This document shows, piece by piece, positions 59,457 to 64,000 of a stretch of DNA of 64,000 nt. Source of the DNA: Avena insularis (taxonomy: Eukaryota > Streptophyta > Magnoliopsida > Poales > Poaceae). The notes under the pieces were generated by a model. The model searched no databases and was not told the DNA's origin. It was given only the letters and a program-made list of their open reading frames with translations. Position 1 is the stretch's first letter; every line of letters starts with the position of its first letter. Where the stretch lies: the NCBI GenBank assembly GCA_023614405.1, contig CM042691.1, positions 174,254,927 through 174,318,926 of the forward strand. Direction: 5' to 3'. The position numbers and the translations under genes were made by a program.

Positions 59457-60908
59457 ATCACCTCTTCACATTTCTGGGGTAGAAGTGCCATCTTCATGTC
59501 CAGGTGATTTTTCAATTCTTTCATCATACGTTCGAAATGGATATCCATGTTACTGACCCGTTTGTTTGAACTTGACTGTTCACCATTCATTGATGCTTTT
59601 TGCACACTCTTTTTCTTATATTGCTCTATTATGACGGATCTGTATGTTTCAAAAATGAACAAATTATACAACTTACAAATACAAATTCGAGATATTTGTG
59701 GTGGCATGTCAAAAGAATGATTAAACTGACTACAATCACTTTAGCGTTGTTTCCGAGGCCTCGACCATTCTTATAATCATAGCAATATCTCCTTTTTGTT
59801 TTGTCTTCTATCCATTTTCTCATTAGTGGCCAAATGGAAATAGCGGGAATATAAATAGGATCATCAACAATGACCAACTTCTTCCAGTAAAGAAACTGCA
59901 AATAAATTGTACAACAAATAAATTTAGTTTTACATCGAGAGCTGAACATAAGAACTGATGATTGTTTGACTTAACATATATACATGTGTTAGAGCTAGAT
60001 TTCCTTGGGCCATGGTCTCATAGCAGATCCTATAAGGCTATCCTTCAAACTATCTATGAGAAACTTCAGTGTGAAGTAATTCTAGTTAATCTGAAAAATA
60101 TGAGGAACTTCTTCCACTAAATAGTAGAAGGTATTAGGTACAGTTACGTTACTCGATGGGGCTATGACAAGACCCATTAGCACAAGCACCGATTTACGGA
60201 CGAAGTTGTCATCAGACGCCTTCTCAGTCTTTATGTCATTAATCAAATCTTTTATCACTATATTACCGATTGACTTGCTGAGAAAACATGGGGGTATGTT
60301 ATGCATATTATTCTAGCCATCTTCCTTTATAATCTGAAATGCAGAATAACCTTGGTTATGTAAATCATAAATATGTTCTACGTCCTCATAAGTTCCTATT
60401 ATTTCTCCTGATCCTTCTTTTATGACGAAGGTGCTAGACGATGGATTGAACAACTCAATGATGAATCTGATTAAGTTTTCCTGCATTGTGATTCGTGGCA
60501 CGTCCAACATCACCCACAAAGTAGTGCTAGTAAATCTCGCACATTGCATGCTTGTAAAGCCGGCTACCAAATCTTCCCATCTTATGTAGTTACAAAATAT
60601 CTCCCCATCTAAATCGTCCATGCTGCACAAATCATTTAGAGAATGTGTTAATGTTTCGCCATCTAAATCTATAGCAGTTTCCCAAAAATCTATATGAGCA
60701 TCTTGTATGCATGACAAACAATTGATGAGACATGGAATAAGTACCTGGACAACAGATGAGAAGAGGCGGCAAAGGATGGCACCAATGAGAGATGGCGAAA
60801 GGGAGCCCTGCGAGGATGAAGTGGTGAGAGGCGGCATCGATCCCTGGAGGACACACGAGAGGGGATGCAGAAGGGAGGCGGCAATGTGGGATGGCGAGGG
60901 CAACTCAT
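59457..60908 (-). pseudogene. Ulp1-like transposon gene, 5' part
   Basis: Read leftwards from about 60908: a GC-rich first exon (donor GTACTT near 60745), then an exon after TGTGCAG with MDDLDGEIFCNYIRWEDLVAGF, IRFIIELFNPSSSTFVIKEGSGEI and YEDVEHIYDLHNQG, the pattern of the N-terminal domain of grass Ulp1-like transposon proteins. Next come SDDNFVRKSVLVLMGLVIAPSSNVTV (about 60240-60130), a LYWKKLVIVDDPIYIPAISIWPLMRKW exon (about 59900-59800) and MDIHFERMMKELKNHLDMKMALLP (about 59550), which runs into LTR 3. The gene goes on at 58075, 44306 and 22267. Stops and lost borders show it is not intact. Confidence 0.7.
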
Positions 60909-60949
60909 AATGGAGGTAGCGGTGATTCGCGGCCTACCTAGGTTGAGTC

Positions 60950-61520
60950 GTGGGTTGTGGTACGATCTACGTGCCGGTAACTACGCCCTCCGTGATTAAA
61001 GCGATGTTGGGCCTCGTTGTGGGTAGTTAATTGAGCCTATAGGGTTATTACTTTTTAATGTCTTGTTTTTCCTATTTTCTATGCGTCTTACGTATTTTTA
61101 AGTGTTTTATTGTACTTTTTAATGTATTACCATATTTAGGGTTTTTCCAAATTTGATATGCACAACAGGAACTTTAATTAAATTTACACAGTATCAATTT
61201 CATACGATGGGAGTGTTGCTCCTATCTTTGGAGAACTTTTAGTACGTACAACGCAAAGGATGTGTATGGCGCACACGAATCCACCGAAGGATCATCGACA
61301 TAAGGAAAGGTTTGGATAAACCCAGATGCAAAACCATAACATGTGTTCACGGCGAGAAACATAAATGAAGCATCAACAATTTTGAACATAACATAAAATG
61401 ACGATTACTTAATAATTTTATGTAGACCGAACTAAGTAAGACATAATCGTTACATAAGTGTTTCACAAATATGAGAGTACATAAGCATAATATAGTACTA
61501 GAATACCAAATTGAGGTTGA
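60950..61520. other. Upstream region of Ulp1-like gene
   Basis: No gene is supported. The part just right of 60908 would be the promoter and leader of the Ulp1-like gene; 61060-61200 is AT-rich. I find no inverted partner of the sequence near 15350-15540 here. Confidence 0.4.
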
Positions 61521-61522
61521 TT

Positions 61523-62004
61523 TCACACTTGGTCAACCAGTAGCTTCATAGTACCATCATCCGCACGACGGAACTAGAACACAAATTTCTGATTAACTCT
61601 CATACAATTCTGCCTCACAATGTCCATCCAGTTTGTTATAATCATGGCATCTACTTTAGGTACTCCATTCACCATTGAGTTGCTCATCACCAATTTAAGG
61701 TGTGCAACCTTTCAATCTCTAGAATGGGCTTTTATAAGTGCTGGAAATTGAACGTTTGTAACAATATGCTTCATGGTGAAGCTCCTTGAAAAGTAATGAA
61801 CATACATTTGACAACCATTCATATAAATTATTTCACATTTACGCAAACAAATAAATGTGAAAAGTTCGTATGTATGGAATAGTTTACCATTTTAGCTTTA
61901 TTTTTTACCATGTTGGATTTTTTGATGGTGCATACATAAAAGGGGTCTGTTGGCATGTGAGCTTTGACTAGTCGCTCAAGTTTATCAAATTCTTCGTCTG
62001 TCAT
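61523..62004 (-). pseudogene. B3-domain-like pseudogene
   Basis: Reading leftwards from ATG 62004: MTDEEFDKLERLVKAHMPTDPFYVCTIKKSNM, where the 'FYV..IKKSNM' phrase is like the first strand of plant B3 DNA-binding domains, followed by a possible donor (ATG|GTAAAC, 61888). A second exon holds YFSRSFTMKHIV, HLKLVMSNSMVNG, TNWMDIVRQNCMRVNQKFVF, a TAG, then FRRADDGTMKLLVDQV and TGA at 61523. The 'W.DIVRQN…VF' and 'DGTMKLLVD' stretches fit the B3 C-terminal strands. Two stops break exon 2. It could be a REM-type B3 gene fragment or a transposon-carried copy. Confidence 0.45.
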
Positions 62005-62039
62005 CTTCACGCGATTGCCAAACTTAAGGAAATCTTCAA

Positions 62040-63090
62040 AATTATGCTCGCTATTTATTTTAGGACCTTAGTGTAATTTTTGCACACATTAGCAAAATCC
62101 AATATATGAATTGCTTATAAAATAAAATTGGCACAAATGCTTAGCCCTGATAAAAACAGTTTTTTTCTTCCTTTTGATTAATGGAACCTGATATAATATA
62201 AAAGAATAATTAAAATCAGATGTCATATTACGATATGAATAATGTTGAACGTTTACATGCGCGCTAAGAGATACTAACAGTACGAACTGAAAATCAAATG
62301 TACCACCACCATGAACAGCGCACGCGCTAGGGCACAGTCCGCATGCGATAATTGATTTTCTTTCCCTAGAGCACAGTCCGCATGCGATAACACCGGCCAT
62401 TCGCCTATGTGGAAAAGGAGATGAGCGGTTGATGGCTTAAATTGCGTCGACGCTAAAACGCACCAGCATGAACAGCGCAGACTAGATATACGACAAACAC
62501 ATTTAGATCTGTATTTTCGAAAAATCCGGTTAATTATAAATACGATTTTTTCATGACGAAACAAAAATTACGAGGATTAGATCTACGTCCTCTTAGATCT
62601 ATCATGTGTCCGTGCTATCTGTGGACAGTAAGTTAATCTAAATATAGATCGTTGACAGGGCTTCGATTTTACGTACCTGCGCCATGGCGACCGAGGATCT
62701 CCGAAACTACCTCCTAGTGACCGTTGTTAACGAAGATCTCTCCCTTCCAGTTTTAGATAAGAGGAAGCGATGTGAAGAGGTGACGGGTAGATCTAAGGAA
62801 ATGTGTACGTGCAGGAGGTAAATAGTCCTGGTTTAATGAGGTAGTTACCCTAATGACCGAGTTTACCTTAGGATCCTCCTAGTGGCCCGCCCCAACCTAA
62901 TATATTAAAATTTTAATTTAAATAAGAATCATATAACCATTTGTTTGAAAATAAAAAAATATATGGTTCTATTTCTTATTTCTAATAATACGGACATATT
63001 AGAGTATATTTTTAGAATATTAAAAAAAATCTAAAACCATGACTTATTAGAAGTGGCTCTCTCAGGTAGGAATAAAGGGTCCGTTTTGTA
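62040..63090. other. Non-coding stretch before the satellite-like array
   Basis: 62270-62400 holds a doubled phrase 'cacagtccgcatgcgata' (about 62333 and 62374). 62880-63050 is strongly AT-rich. Read leftwards, 62690 has ATGGCGCAG, a possible leader start for the B3-like gene. No further feature is supported. Confidence 0.4.
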
Positions 63091-63134
63091 GACATGTGAT
63101 TTTTTCAACATTTTTAAATTCGCCTCAATTTTGT

Positions 63135-64000
63135 TGTGGGTGTTTTTTTGGGCATGGTGGAGCAATGTGCAAAAGTAGAGCACACTCCTTGAATACTTGG
63201 CCTGACGATTCATCCATACTTGTCCAAAACCATCCTAAAATCCTAGATTTTAGCTGTCTATTGAGCCGAAGGCATGCCCAAGCATACCATCGTTGCTCAT
63301 TGAGGTGATATAAGTGTGTGGTGTGTCATTGTGAGCCATTGTGCCAAGTTTGAGGCCATTCCTTAGTTGTCCCGCAGCTATCCCGACGGGTAGACGCGTT
63401 ACACCCTACTACCCTAGACCGAAGCTGGTCAGTGTGGGAAGTGCATGGCCAAGCACCATGTTGTTTGTAAAAAAGGTATGTGGGTGTTTGTTGGGGCATG
63501 GTGGAGCAATGTATAAAAGTAGAGCACACTTCTTGAACACTTGGCCTGACGATTCGTCCGTACTTGTCCAAAACCGCCCTAAAACCCTAGATTTTAGCCG
63601 TCTACCGAGCCGAAGGCATTCCCAAGCATGCCATCATTGCTCATTGAGGTGATATAAGTGTGTGGTGTGTCATTGTGAGCCATTGTGCCAAGTTCGAAGC
63701 CATTTCTCAGTTGTCCCGCCGCTATCCCGACGGGTAGACACGTTACACCCTACTATCATAGACCGAAGCTAGCCAGTGTGGAAAGTGCGTGGCCAAGCAC
63801 CATGTAGTTTGTAAAACAACTTATGTGGGTGTTTGATCGGGCATGGTGGATCAATGTGCAAAAGTAGAGCACACTCTTTGAACACTTGGCCTGACGATTC
63901 ATCCGTACTTGTCCAAAACCGCCCTAAAACCCTAGATTTTAGCCGTCTACCGAGCCGAATGCATGCCCAAGCATGCCATCATTGATCATTGAGGTGATAT
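63135..64000. repeat. ~345-bp tandem repeat array, running off the window
   Basis: Units start with TGTGGGTGTTT at 63135, 63479 and 63824 (steps 344 and 345), and the third is cut by the window end. Shared phrases include 'ggcatggtgga.caatgt', 'acttggcctgacgattc', 'tagattttagc.gtcta' and 'ccgacgggtagac.cgttacaccctacta'. Units are about 93% alike. The length is like several grass satellites, but the text does not match one I can name. Frames shared by the units are short and not known proteins. Confidence 0.85.

Noticed and set aside
15350..62890. Terminal inverted repeats for a giant FAR1/Ulp1 MULE
   Set aside because: I compared the sequence near 15350-15540 with the reverse complement near 60950-61070 and 62700-62890 and saw no convincing match beyond a few bases such as 'taatcac'.
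63135..64000. CRISPR-like regular repeats
   Set aside because: The units are contiguous 345-base copies without spacers, in a plant genome; this is a tandem satellite-like array.

Overview
The window is repeat-dense nuclear DNA from a grass, most likely Pooideae and probably the wheat/barley tribe. The grounds are a BARE1/Angela-type Copia LTR, a SIRE/Maximus-type Copia element, long-LTR Ty3/gypsy elements, an Athila-type family whose LTR begins TGATACGTCC, a FAR1-type MULE transposase and an Ulp1-like transposon gene. The exact species is inference. I see no bacterial-type operons, rRNA, tRNA genes or CRISPR. All percent identities are by-eye estimates.

Layout. 1-880: part of a reversed BARE1-like LTR. 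881-9285: a diverged duplicated block (offset about 4.6 kb) of roughly 650-bp tandem repeats, an antisense acidic ORF and an Athila-family LTR. The first copy's LTR is fused to a captured SIRE-type gag fragment; the second copy's LTR is complete. 9286-15500: non-coding DNA with a triplicated exon-intron module, a decayed coiled-coil exon, a 65-bp tandem repeat, and a 1.2-kb MULE (12339-13540) with 110-bp inverted ends and a near-perfect 10-bp target duplication. 15570-18681: a decayed FAR1-type transposase gene. 19543-19980: a short, possibly non-transposon gene on the minus strand.

21021-60908: one minus-strand Ulp1-like (C48 peptidase) gene split into pieces by nested retrotransposons. A 21.8-kb SIRE-type Copia element (22273-44121, TSD ATATT) lies in it and itself carries a 10.2-kb Ty3/gypsy element (31837-42010, TSD ATGTC). 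An Athila-type insertion (44927-59456, TSD ATCAC) carries a 3.96-kb solo LTR (47106-51065, TSD GTTTG) and a rearrangement that left three LTRs and a second copy of about 620 bp of the host gene. Right of this are a B3-like pseudogene (61523-62004) and the start of a ~345-bp tandem array (63135-64000).

How it fits together. Target duplications and nesting give a relative order: the DNA-transposon-like genes are oldest, then the SIRE and Athila elements, then the gypsy element and the solo LTR inside them. Every long retrotransposon reading frame is broken. The most interesting points are the three-LTR/host-segment duplication, a gypsy element with near-identical LTRs around a long-dead pol, a pol-less Athila element that keeps gag-protease and an accessory ORF, the convergent FAR1 and Ulp1-like genes that may be halves of one very large MULE, and the tandemly copied exon-intron unit.
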